A stretch of 64,000 bases of DNA, from the NCBI RefSeq assembly GCF_002090055.1, contig NZ_BBRH01000007.1:1-64000 (forward strand), read 5' to 3'. Positions 1 to 8,297 of this stretch are shown here, in pieces. Under the pieces are notes generated by a model. The model did no database searches. It had not been told where the DNA came from and saw only the letters and a program-made list of their open reading frames with translations. A program made the position numbers and the translations under genes. The DNA comes from Demequina sp. NBRC 110051. Lineage in GTDB: Bacteria; Actinomycetota; Actinomycetes; Actinomycetales; Demequinaceae. The stretch's first letter is position 1. Every line of letters begins with the position of its first letter.

Positions 1-85
1 AGAGTGTGGGATTCGAACCCACGGAGACGGGTTACGCCTCAACGGTTTTCAAGACCGTCACCTTCGGCCGCTCGGTCAACTCTCC
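1..85 (-). tRNA. tRNA-Ser(TGA), 3' end cut by the window edge
   Basis: On the minus strand the 5' acceptor arm GGAGAGT starts at base 85 and pairs with ACTCT at bases 1-5; the last acceptor bases and discriminator lie outside the window. The anticodon loop reads CTTGAAA, so the anticodon is TGA (serine, UCA codons). The T arm contains GGTTCGAATCC and there is a long variable arm, as expected of a class II serine tRNA. No gene is seen in the ~110 bp between it and the next gene. Confidence 0.93.
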
Positions 86-195
86 TTGACGCCGCGGTGG
101 CGCCGCAGACCATTGTGCCAGCATGCGCGGCCCGCCCTGACGTACGCGTGCGAGACACGGGCGCGTTCAGGACATGAGTGACGTACGCGCGGGTG

Positions 196-621
196 TCAGG
201 AGGCGCCGTGGTGCCAGCCGTCTGGCATGCCAGGGGTGACGACGATGAGCTCGTAGAGTTCCGCCGCCTGGGCGAGCTCCGCGTCATAGGTCGCGATCGT
301 GTCGATCGCCGGGTGGGCGACGGCCGCGCCCAGGTGCAGGGCCGCGAACGGCTTGAGCACCGCGGCGGCGTGAGTGGAGATTCCGACATTCTTGTCCGAG
401 AACCGGATGGAGGGAATGCGGGCGCGGGCCTGTTCGACCACCTCGAACGCGCGGCCCTTCTCGGCACGCGGATAGAGTTCCGCGGCCTGGCGCAGTTCCG
501 TGAAACCCAACTGGGTCGTCGCGACCTCACCGAGGCGAGGCACGATCCAGGCGTTGAACTCGTCGAAGTACTTCACTCCCGGCAAGAAGCGCACGAGCGC
601 GGAGCCGTCGACGTAGATCAC
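196..621 (-). CDS. PIN-domain protein (putative ribonuclease/VapC-like)
   Basis: About 141 residues. The N-terminus YVDGSALVRFL is the typical first PIN strand with its metal-binding Asp. TELRQAAE and a C-terminal AIDTIATYDAEL segment supply the other conserved acidic positions, so a Mg-dependent RNase is predicted. I chose the GTG at 621 because PIN proteins usually begin right at this strand; a GTG at 675 would add 18 residues. It lies ~70 bp downstream of the cvnD-like GTPase on the same strand and may be its last operon member. No VapB-like antitoxin ORF is seen beside it, so it is either an orphan toxin or a non-toxin PIN nuclease. Confidence 0.72.
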   Translation of the reverse strand: MIYVDGSALVRFLPGVKYFDEFNAWIVPRLGEVATTQLGFTELRQAAELYPRAEKGRAFEVVEQARARIPSIRFSDKNVGISTHAAAVLKPFAALHLGAAVAHPAIDTIATYDAELAQAAELYELIVVTPGMPDGWHHGAS

Positions 622-691
622 TTGACCAAGGATATCCCCGGGGCCTTCAGCCGATGCGCGTGCGCCGTTGCACACGCACCGGCCGCCTTCC

Positions 692-1294
692 TTAGCCCCG
701 CTTGAGCTGGCGCATCGCCAGCTGGACGACCGCGATCAGCGCCTGCTTGGTCGCGGCCTTCTCGCGCGCGTCGGTGTACATGACCGGGACCTCGGGCGGG
801 ATGCCCAGGGCCTCGCGCACGTCCTCGAGGGTGTGGCGAGCCACGCCGTCGAAGCAGTTGACGCACACCACGAAGGGCACGCCGCGACCCTCGAAGTAGT
901 CCACCGCGGGGAAGCACTGGTCCAAGCGCTCGGTGTCGACCAGGACGACGGCGCCGATCGCGCCACGCACCAGGTCGTCCCACATGAACAGGAAGCGGTC
1001 CTGTCCGGGCGTGCCGAACAGGTACAGCCACAGCGAGCCGGGCAGTGCAATGCGACCGAAGTCCATCGCCACCGTGGTGGTGGTCTTGCGGTCCGTGACG
1101 CCACCCGCGTCATCGACACCGATCGACTTCTCCGTCATCGCCGCCTCGGTGTTGAGGGGGTCGATGTCGGAGATCGAGCCGATGAAGGTCGTCTTACCCA
1201 CGGCAAAGCCGCCGGCGATGACGATCTTGACGACCGTAGGGGCGACGTGCGCGGTGGGCGTTGCGACCGCCGCGTCAGAGGGCTGCGATGCCAT
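692..1294 (-). CDS. CvnD-like small GTPase
   Basis: A Ras-like P-loop GTPase of ~200 residues. Walker A GGFAVGKTT sits near the N-terminus; switch II/G3 is LFGTPGQDRF, and VNCFDG is a degenerate base-recognition motif. This is the CvnD component of Streptomyces 'conservons' (ATP/GTP-binding protein family). The ATG at 1294 is preferred because GGAG lies ~10 nt upstream; a GTG at 1303 is possible. It overlaps the end of the DUF742 gene by ~20 bp, so the two are translationally coupled. It presumably acts as the switch protein of the membrane-associated complex encoded upstream. Confidence 0.92.
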   Translation of the reverse strand: MASQPSDAAVATPTAHVAPTVVKIVIAGGFAVGKTTFIGSISDIDPLNTEAAMTEKSIGVDDAGGVTDRKTTTTVAMDFGRIALPGSLWLYLFGTPGQDRFLFMWDDLVRGAIGAVVLVDTERLDQCFPAVDYFEGRGVPFVVCVNCFDGVARHTLEDVREALGIPPEVPVMYTDAREKAATKQALIAVVQLAMRQLKRG

Positions 1295-1667
1295 CAAGGA
1301 CACTCTCCAGAAGGCTCAGGGAAATGCCGCCGTCCGCGTCATGCGTGGACTGGTCGTCGGCCGTTCCGCCGGTGTGAATGATGAGGTGGTTTTCGGTTGC
1401 CAGGTCGGTGACCAGCACCCGGACCACACCCAACGGCAAGCGGGTGTGGGCCGAGAGTTCAGCGACGGACTGGTACTGACCCGTCGATAACTGCAGGATG
1501 GTGCGCTTCTCGGGCGTGAGGCCGCGCACGGCCTCCACGTCGGAGCTGGACTCCACGAGCGCCTCCATGGGGAGGGTCGTGTTCGCCGCGCTCACGCGTC
1601 CACCCGTGACGGCATAGGGACGGACCGTGTAGGCCTCGTCCTCGTCAGGTAGGTCGCTGTAGCTCAT
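1275..1667 (-). CDS. DUF742 protein (CvnC-like)
   Basis: 130 residues, the usual DUF742 size. It has the characteristic VRPYAVTGGR near residue 16 and a winged-helix-like C-terminal half (SVAELSAHTRLPLGVVRVLV) followed by a short strand region. In conservons DUF742 proteins are the third component between the roadblock protein and the GTPase, which is its exact place here. It starts 15 bp after the roadblock stop and overlaps the GTPase gene. The helix-turn-helix-like part could bind DNA or serve purely as a protein-interaction fold. Confidence 0.9.
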   Translation of the reverse strand: MSYSDLPDEDEAYTVRPYAVTGGRVSAANTTLPMEALVESSSDVEAVRGLTPEKRTILQLSTGQYQSVAELSAHTRLPLGVVRVLVTDLATENHLIIHTGGTADDQSTHDADGGISLSLLESVLDGIAAL

Positions 1668-1682
1668 CGGCTGTCACATCCT

Positions 1683-2123
1683 TTAGACGCGGACTTGTCC
1701 GTCGGTGGGGAGGTTCTGGCGCATCTCGGTGATGAGCTGCGGCGTGAGGGCGTTCTCGGTGCGCGAGACCAGCAGGGTCATCTCGTAGCCCACGAGGCCC
1801 ACGTCGCACGTCGAGTCGGCGGCCACGGCGAGCACCGATCCGTTCGAGACGCTCATGAGGAACAGGAACAGTTCGTCCATCTCGATGATCGACTGGCGCA
1901 CCTCGCCGGCCTGGAGCTGGCGTGCCGCTCCGCGGGTGAGGCTCGCCATGCCAGAGACGACCGCCGCGAGGGTGTCGCCACCCGTGCGGTCGAGGTTCTT
2001 CGACATGGCCATGAGCAGGCCGTCGGCACTCACGACGAGCGTGTGTCGCGTGCCGGGAACGGTCTGAACGAAGTTGTCCAGCAGCCATCCAAAGTTAGTG
2101 GCTTCAGCGCTGAGCTCGGGCAA
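1683..2123 (-). CDS. Roadblock/LC7-domain protein (CvnB-like)
   Basis: 146 residues forming one roadblock/LC7 domain: helix NFGWLLDNFVQTVPGTRHT, strand LVVSADGLLMAMS and the GDTLAAVVSGMASL helix are typical of MglB/CvnB regulators of small GTPases. The start is TTG at 2123, chosen because a strong AGGAGG lies 6-7 nt upstream and no better start exists. It likely dimerises and links the sensor kinase to the GTPase, acting as a GTPase-activating or scaffold factor by analogy with MglB. The gap of 63 bp to the kinase gene suggests one transcript. Confidence 0.92.
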   Translation of the reverse strand: MPELSAEATNFGWLLDNFVQTVPGTRHTLVVSADGLLMAMSKNLDRTGGDTLAAVVSGMASLTRGAARQLQAGEVRQSIIEMDELFLFLMSVSNGSVLAVAADSTCDVGLVGYEMTLLVSRTENALTPQLITEMRQNLPTDGQVRV

Positions 2124-2186
2124 CGGTCCTCCTAGTGTTGGTGCTCCGGGGTGCGGAGACGGGCGTGATGATCGGCGGCGTCATGG

Positions 2187-5100
2187 TCAGTCCTGGCCCC
2201 CCGCGATTTCTTCGATCTGCGTGGCACGATCGAACTCCTCCGCGTCCTGACGGGCACGTTGAGTGCCCGAGTAGAACGCGCTGAATCGGTTGCGTACGGC
2301 GTCGGCGTCGCGCTGCGAGGGCGCGACCTCGACCGACTCCTCGAGGGGCTTGACCTCGACGGGCGGGGCGTCCGCGGCGCGGCGCTTCTGCAGCCCCGCG
2401 CGCGTCTTTTCGATCTTGGGACGCTCCGAGGCGAGCGAGCTGAGTTCGGAAAAGGCGGCCGAGGCGTAGTCCATGTCGTCGCCGTCGCGCGGCTCGGGCT
2501 GGATGATCGGCTGGTAGCTGGTGGTCGCCTCAGGCTGGGCGGCCTGCAGCGCGCTCGCGCCGGCGGCCTCCCAGCCGTGGGCGTGCGCCAGTTCCTCGGG
2601 CGTGTAGGCCTGAGCGTCGGCGGCCGATGCCTCCTGCGGCTGAGGGAAGGCCTCGGCCTGCGCGGGGGCTGGCTCGGGCTCAAACGACGTCACCGGCGCC
2701 CAGGCTGCAGGCTCGTACGCCGCGGCGGGAGCTTCCGGCTGCACGGGCTCGGGCTGCACCGGCTCGGCCCGAACGGGCTCCGGGATGGATTCCTGCACGG
2801 GCTCCGGCTCGAAGGCCTGCGGGGCGAACGAGGTGGGCGCTGCCTGAGCAGGGGCGCCCATCGCGGCCTCCCAGGCGGCGGCCTCTGCCGACGGCGCGTG
2901 CGCGGCCTCCTCGCGGGTCTCCGGCGCGGGCGCCCAGGGCGTCGCGGCGCCGGCGGCTGCCACCGGTGCCCACGCAGCGGCTCCACTGTCGGCCGCGGGG
3001 TCCGCTCCGGGGTTCACGTCGGCGTCGGTCGCGGCGGGTTCCGGCGTAAAGGCCTGCGGCGCTCCCGAGGCTGGCGCTGCCGGCGGGGCCCACGCGGCGG
3101 CGGGCTCCGGCGTAGCAGCCAAGGGGGCTGAGGCGGAGGAGGGAGCCGACACGGGCGCGAACGCGGGCGAGGCGGCCGCGGGCGCGTCGGTGGAGGCGCC
3201 GACGGCGGGGCCGTCGTGATCCTTGCGTCCACGGCCAAACAGGCGCGAGAAGAATCCGGGCCGGTGGTCGTCCTCGACCGCACTCTGGATCAGGTCGTCC
3301 AACTGCGGTGCGGGCTGCGCAGCCGCGGCACCCGCGACGGCTCCTGCGGCCACGGCCGGCGCGATCGGGCTCGCCTCGCCCTCGTCGAGGGAGACCTCCT
3401 CGACGCCAGCGGCGGGCTCGGGCTCGGCGACGGGCGCTGCATCGGCGACGGGCTCGGGGACCGGCGGGAAGGAGGGCGCGGCCTCGGGCTCGGGAGCGGG
3501 CTCGATCCTGGCCCACGACGGCGTCGCGAACGCTGCGGGAGCCTCCTCGCCGGCCGCTGCGGGAACCTCGGGAGCCTCATCGGCCTCGAAGGTCGGCAGG
3601 GTCCACGGCTGCTCCGCCTGGGCGGGCTCGCCATGGTGTGCGGGCTCGCTGTCGGGCGCAAACTCAGCTGCCGGCGCGGGCTCCGACTCGGGCGCGGGCT
3701 CGGCGGGTGCCGCGATCTCGTCCTCGATCACCGGGATCTGGCCGGTCGTGGCGGGGTCGAACTTGGGCAGGCGGAAACCGGCGGTGCCCGTGTCCTCGTC
3801 CGGCTCGAGCCCGTAGGTGGGCACCGCGGGCTCGGCGGGAGCCTCGTCGACGGTGTCTTCCAAGGCGGCAGGGGCCGCGGGCTCGTCGGCTTCCGGCGCA
3901 CTGAAGTCGGACGTGCCGTCGTCGAACGTGCTTGCCTCGGGCTCGGCTGCCGAGTGCGAGCGAGCCGAGAAGAAAGCGGCGGCGCCGAAAATCCCGGCGG
4001 CACCCGCAGCGGCACCGGCAGCGGCGCCACCCGTGGGAGCGTCATCATCCGCAAAGCCGGGGAAGGCGGCCGGGCCATCGGCGGCGTCGTCAGCGCCCTG
4101 CTCGGGAGCGGCCCAGGCGTCCACCGGGGCGTCGTCCTCGAGGCTCGGCACCACGAACGCGGGCGCGTCCTGGGCCGGGGCTTCGGCGACATCGCCGTCG
4201 GTGGGTGCCACGTGCTCGCGCCGGGCCGACTGGCCCAACGACTCGGACGCGGCCTGCTCCGTCTCGCGGCGCGAGCGGAAGCCTCGGAAGACCGACGCAC
4301 GGTCGGCGGGAGTCTGCGGCGCAACCTCGGCCGGAGCAACCGAGGGCGTAAAGCCACCGCCTGCCTCGGCGTCGAGGGCTGACAGCTGCGCATCGGTGGC
4401 GCGGGCGGGCAGACCCACCACGGGGGTGACCCCGGGCGTGGCCTCGGGGGCGGGGACGTCGCCGGAGCGGCGGCGTCGGGTCGGCAGGCCGGCGTTGCTG
4501 GTGCCGTCCGTCAGCGCGCCGGGGTCGGCCGCCTCGGCGGTCGGGGCGGCCTCGGCATCGGCGGCAATGAGTTCTTCGATGGACTGCGGCTCGGTAGCCG
4601 CGCCCCTGGCGGGAAGCGACGCTCCCCTGCTGGGCAGCGCGGGGGCCTCCTCGTCCTTGGCTTCGCCGCGGGGGCGCAGCCCGGCCAGGCTCTCGCCTTC
4701 CTGCATGGCGGCCGGCGTGTAGGCGGGCCCGGCGGCGATCTCGCGCTCGGCGGGCGGCGCGACGGGAGGCAAGGGAAGCGCGGAAGCCGCCGCGGCATCG
4801 GCCTCATCCACGGCCATCGAGACGCCACCGGCGGCGGGAGCCGCGACGGGAACCTCGGCGCCGCCAGCGAACAGCGCGGACGGCAGCGACACGATCGCGA
4901 CCGTGCCACGACCCTCCTGCGAGCGCACCTCCACGTGCGCACCCACACGGCGCGCAATGCGGCCGACCACGAACAGACCCAGGCGCTGCTCACCGAGGAT
5001 CTCGGATGCGGCGGTCGAGCCCACGCGGGCGTTGGCCTCGGCGACCTCGGACTCGGTCATGCCGATGCCGCCGTCCTCGATCTCGACGACGTAGCCCGTG

Positions 5101-7160
5101 TCGGTCTGACCCGTACGGACCGCGACGCGCGTGCCGGGGTCGGAGAACACCGTGGCGTTCTCGAGCAGCTCAGCGAAGAGGTGGGCGGCGGTCAGTGCCA
5201 TGTGGCCCAGCATCTCGGGGTCGACGTCGAGCTCGAGGTCGATGCGCTCGTACAGCTCGATCTCCGATGACGCCGTACGGATGACGTCGGACAGCGGCAT
5301 GGGGCGGCGCAGGCGGCGACCGGTGTCGATACCCGCGAGCACCAGGAGGGACTCGGAGTTACGGCGCATTCGCGTCGCGAGGTGGTCCAGGGCGAACAGC
5401 TTGGTGAGCGTGGTCGGGTCGTCCTCGGTGCGCTCCATCTCGTCGATCGAGGACAGCTGGCGGTTCAGCAGCACCTGGTCGCGGCGGGCGACGTTGACGA
5501 ACATCTCGGAGATCGAGCCACGCAGGGCTGCCTGCTCGGCGGCGATCGACAGGGTGGCCGCGTTCACGCCGTTGAACGCCTCTGCCAGCTGGCCGACCTC
5601 GTCGCGGGACTCCACCGGGATCTGCACCTCGGTGACGTCCACGTCCTCACCCGGCAGCGCCACGCGCTCCACGAGGCGAGGCAGCTCCTGCTGGACCGCG
5701 GTTGCCGTCGTGGTCAGGCGGCGCAGCGGGCCGATGATGCGGCGCGCAATCACGAGCGCGATGATGATCGACACCGCGATAATCGCCAGGGCCGCCACCG
5801 AGGTCAGGACGGCCTGCGTGGCGGCGGACTGGGTCCTCGCCGAGGCATCGGCCGTGACCGAGCCCCACATGTCCTCGCGCAAAGGCTCGTAGACGTCGAG
5901 CTCCTCGGCGACCTGGGTGTCCCACTCGGAATCGCGTTCACGCACCAGCGACGCGTCGAGGCCGGTGAGCACCTGGGTGCGGACCGACTCGAAGGAGGAC
6001 TCACCCAGGCCGTCGCCTGCCGAGGCTCCAAACGGCGGGACCTCGTCGGACCCATCGACGGCGAGCGACGACTCCTGTGCGTCCTCGAGGGAGATGTCGG
6101 TACGTGCGGTCATCGTTCGCGCATCGGCGGCCTCACCGGGGAGGAACTCACCCACGCGCAGCAACCGGTCGATGACGACCTGCTCGTAACGGATGTTCTC
6201 GACGAGCTGGTCGAGGTCGCCGTAGGCAGTCACACCGGCGGCGAGGTCGCGGTCACCCATCGCGAGCGCGACCGAGGAGGCCGATCGCACCGTGCCGTCG
6301 ATGACGGTCGTGTAGAAGTTCGTCAGCGTGCCGATGTTCGCGCTCGCGTCACGGACGGTCGCACGGCGCTCGGGCAGAGACTGCATGAGCTCCTGGCCCT
6401 CGCCCAGCGTGGCGATCGCCTCGACGTTCTCGGCGTTGCCTGCCAGCAGGTCGCTGTTTTGCATCAGAAGCGCGACCTTGCCGTCGACTGCTCCCGTCGC
6501 GACGTCGTATTCGCGGCGGAAGTCGAGGGGCTCGGTGAACAGCGTGGTGGCGGCGTCGGACTCGGCGCCCAGACGGAACGACAGTGCCGCAAGCGGAATG
6601 TCGAGGCCCGTGTCCTCGGGAAGGCCGTCCCCGATGGCATCGATCGCGGCCACGGCCTCGTCGTAGGCGGCCTGCATCGCAGCCACATCGGCGTCGGCGG
6701 GGAACGTCAGCCAGCCGCCGTCGGTCTCGGGTGCCCCGAGGGCGACCGCGCGTGCGCTCTCCATCACACCGGTGCCGGTGCGCTGCAGCGCCGCCGCGAT
6801 GTCCGCACGCATCTGCTCCGCATCGACCGCGACGTCCTCGCCGTCGGAGGAACCGATGCCCGTGAGCGTCTCGTCGAGCGTGGCGACGGCGTCATCCGTG
6901 AGGGCCTCGGCCTGCTCGCGCTGGTCCTCACCGTTTTGCACGGCGGAGGTGAAGTTGGTGCCCGCGAGTCGCTCGGTCTGGAAGTCGTTCTCAAGGAGGC
7001 GGGCGGAGCCCAGCACGCTCAGCACGGACTCGGCGTCGCGAGCCTCTCGCCAGGTCTGCAGCGAACCGGACACGATGAAGCCCGCGCCCAGCACCAGTAC
7101 CAGAATCGGCACCGCGACCACCGCGAGGATCTTCCCGCGAATTCCAAGCCTCTGGAGCAT
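2187..7160 (-). CDS. Giant NIT/HAMP sensor histidine kinase (CvnA-like) with ~890-residue disordered tail
   Basis: 1657 residues. TM1 is at ~8-33, followed by an extracytoplasmic region resembling the nitrate/nitrite-sensing type of CvnA kinases, TM2 at ~448-473 and then HAMP. A DHp-like helix LDHLATRMRRNSE lies near 590. The HATPase_c domain runs ~640-763, with N-box AELLENATVFSDP, G1 EIEDGGIGM and G2 RLGLFVVGRIARR. Residues ~764-1657 are a low-complexity Ala/Pro/Glu/Asp-rich tail, far longer than in usual CvnA proteins, ending in a charged helix. Start ATG at 7160 has GGGAGAAGG just upstream. It heads the cvn operon: it probably senses a ligand outside and signals through the roadblock/DUF742/GTPase trio, since no response regulator is present. 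Confidence 0.9.
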   Translation of the reverse strand: MLQRLGIRGKILAVVAVPILVLVLGAGFIVSGSLQTWREARDAESVLSVLGSARLLENDFQTERLAGTNFTSAVQNGEDQREQAEALTDDAVATLDETLTGIGSSDGEDVAVDAEQMRADIAAALQRTGTGVMESARAVALGAPETDGGWLTFPADADVAAMQAAYDEAVAAIDAIGDGLPEDTGLDIPLAALSFRLGAESDAATTLFTEPLDFRREYDVATGAVDGKVALLMQNSDLLAGNAENVEAIATLGEGQELMQSLPERRATVRDASANIGTLTNFYTTVIDGTVRSASSVALAMGDRDLAAGVTAYGDLDQLVENIRYEQVVIDRLLRVGEFLPGEAADARTMTARTDISLEDAQESSLAVDGSDEVPPFGASAGDGLGESSFESVRTQVLTGLDASLVRERDSEWDTQVAEELDVYEPLREDMWGSVTADASARTQSAATQAVLTSVAALAIIAVSIIIALVIARRIIGPLRRLTTTATAVQQELPRLVERVALPGEDVDVTEVQIPVESRDEVGQLAEAFNGVNAATLSIAAEQAALRGSISEMFVNVARRDQVLLNRQLSSIDEMERTEDDPTTLTKLFALDHLATRMRRNSESLLVLAGIDTGRRLRRPMPLSDVIRTASSEIELYERIDLELDVDPEMLGHMALTAAHLFAELLENATVFSDPGTRVAVRTGQTDTGYVVEIEDGGIGMTESEVAEANARVGSTAASEILGEQRLGLFVVGRIARRVGAHVEVRSQEGRGTVAIVSLPSALFAGGAEVPVAAPAAGGVSMAVDEADAAAASALPLPPVAPPAEREIAAGPAYTPAAMQEGESLAGLRPRGEAKDEEAPALPSRGASLPARGAATEPQSIEELIAADAEAAPTAEAADPGALTDGTSNAGLPTRRRRSGDVPAPEATPGVTPVVGLPARATDAQLSALDAEAGGGFTPSVAPAEVAPQTPADRASVFRGFRSRRETEQAASESLGQSARREHVAPTDGDVAEAPAQDAPAFVVPSLEDDAPVDAWAAPEQGADDAADGPAAFPGFADDDAPTGGAAAGAAAGAAGIFGAAAFFSARSHSAAEPEASTFDDGTSDFSAPEADEPAAPAALEDTVDEAPAEPAVPTYGLEPDEDTGTAGFRLPKFDPATTGQIPVIEDEIAAPAEPAPESEPAPAAEFAPDSEPAHHGEPAQAEQPWTLPTFEADEAPEVPAAAGEEAPAAFATPSWARIEPAPEPEAAPSFPPVPEPVADAAPVAEPEPAAGVEEVSLDEGEASPIAPAVAAGAVAGAAAAQPAPQLDDLIQSAVEDDHRPGFFSRLFGRGRKDHDGPAVGASTDAPAAASPAFAPVSAPSSASAPLAATPEPAAAWAPPAAPASGAPQAFTPEPAATDADVNPGADPAADSGAAAWAPVAAAGAATPWAPAPETREEAAHAPSAEAAAWEAAMGAPAQAAPTSFAPQAFEPEPVQESIPEPVRAEPVQPEPVQPEAPAAAYEPAAWAPVTSFEPEPAPAQAEAFPQPQEASAADAQAYTPEELAHAHGWEAAGASALQAAQPEATTSYQPIIQPEPRDGDDMDYASAAFSELSSLASERPKIEKTRAGLQKRRAADAPPVEVKPLEESVEVAPSQRDADAVRNRFSAFYSGTQRARQDAEEFDRATQIEEIAGGQD

Positions 7161-7308
7161 TAACCTTCTCCCTCACGAGCCGTCGCAGGGGCACAGGTCT
7201 TCTCCTGGCGTCCCCTCAGCGATCGAACCTCTCGGTTATCGGCGCCTTCACCGCGAACCTTAAAGTCCGATGGCTCATTGCCGCTTGAGACGCTATATCG
7301 TGGCCGCT

Positions 7309-7338
7309 ATGACGCGAAACTTCGGGCGATTTGTGTGA
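7309..7338 (+). other. Possible leaderless 9-codon upstream ORF
   Basis: ATG at 7309 follows a TATCGT box by 7 nt, the spacing of a leaderless actinobacterial promoter. The frame encodes MTRNFGRFV and ends in TGA at 7336-7338, overlapping the GTG at 7335 that is the most plausible start of the oxidoreductase (GTGA overlap). It could be a translationally coupled leader peptide. Purely inferred from signals; there is no homology support. Confidence 0.4.
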
Positions 7339-8297
7339 TCTTTTCCACACTCGGAACCGCAGCCGCGCACGATGATGCGGGCCTCGCCGAACGTCCTGAT
7401 CCCGCGCTCGGCGAGCATGACGTGCTCATCCGCGTGGCCGCCGCGGGCGTCAATCGTGCTGATCTCCTCCAGGCCGCGGGCCATTACCCGCCGCCCGCCG
7501 GGGCGCCCGACCACCTGGGACTCGAGGTGTCCGGCACGGTCGTCGCCACGGGCGCCGCGACCCACTCCCACCGTGTGGGAGACGAGGTCGTCGCTCTCCT
7601 CGCCGGCGGCGGATACGCGGACACGGTGGCCGTGCACGAGGACCTGGTGCTGCCCGTTCCGGCCGGACTCGGACTGGTCGAGGCTGGCGGCCTCATGGAG
7701 GCCGCCTGCACCGTATGGTCCAACTTTCGGGCGGCCGATGCCGTGGCGGGGCAGACCTTGCTGGTCCACGGGGGCTCGGGCGGGGTGGGGTCGCTCGCGA
7801 TCCAGATGGGCGCCGCCATGGGCATGCGCGTGTTCGCCACCGCGGGAGGTGCGGCGCGCGCCGCGCGCTGCGAGGAGTTCGGCGCCGCACGCGGCATCGA
7901 CCACCGCGAGGAGGACTTCGTCGACGTGATGCGCGAGGCCGGAGGCGCCGACGTGACCCTCGACGTCGTCGGGGCCGCCTATCTCTCCCGCAATCTCGCC
8001 GCCGTGGCTCCCGGTGGCGCGCTCGTGGTCATCGGCATGCAAAAGGGCGCGAAGGCGGAGCTCGACCTCGGCCGGCTGCTCGCCAAGCGCGCCCGGATCA
8101 TCGGGACCACCCTGCGCGCACGACCCCACGCCGAGAAGGCGGCCATCGTCGCGGGCGTCGCCCGCGACGTGTGGCCGCTGGTGCCCGGGCGAGTATCGCC
8201 CGTGGTGCACGGCACCTACCCGCTCGCCGACGCATCGGCCGCCCACAGCGCCCTTGCCGAGGGCGGGGTGTTCGGGAAGCTGCTGCTGCTTCCCTAG
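7335..8297 (+). CDS. Zinc-type/quinone oxidoreductase (MDR family, PIG3-like)
   Basis: About 320 residues. It has the MDR GroES-like N-terminal half (AAAGVNRADLLQAAGHYPPP, a PIG3/quinone reductase signature) and a Rossmann NAD(P)H-binding half with VHGGSGGVGSLAIQ. No Zn-binding Cys/His set is seen, so an NADPH:quinone reductase is more likely than an alcohol dehydrogenase. The start is uncertain: GTG 7335 overlaps the stop of a 9-codon uORF, while the in-frame TTG at 7278 would add 19 residues, including an RAI segment resembling the usual first strand. The gene converges on the AGE-family gene, the stop codons overlapping by 4 bp. Confidence 0.88.
   Translation: MIFSTLGTAAAHDDAGLAERPDPALGEHDVLIRVAAAGVNRADLLQAAGHYPPPAGAPDHLGLEVSGTVVATGAATHSHRVGDEVVALLAGGGYADTVAVHEDLVLPVPAGLGLVEAGGLMEAACTVWSNFRAADAVAGQTLLVHGGSGGVGSLAIQMGAAMGMRVFATAGGAARAARCEEFGAARGIDHREEDFVDVMREAGGADVTLDVVGAAYLSRNLAAVAPGGALVVIGMQKGAKAELDLGRLLAKRARIIGTTLRARPHAEKAAIVAGVARDVWPLVPGRVSPVVHGTYPLADASAAHSALAEGGVFGKLLLLP

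Noticed and set aside
5382-7163. Long plus-strand open frame (~590 codons) opposite the sensor kinase
   Set aside because: It mirrors the third-codon-position GC of the real gene; its translation is Arg/Gly/Asp/His-rich low-complexity sequence without domains. The opposite strand has clear kinase motifs.
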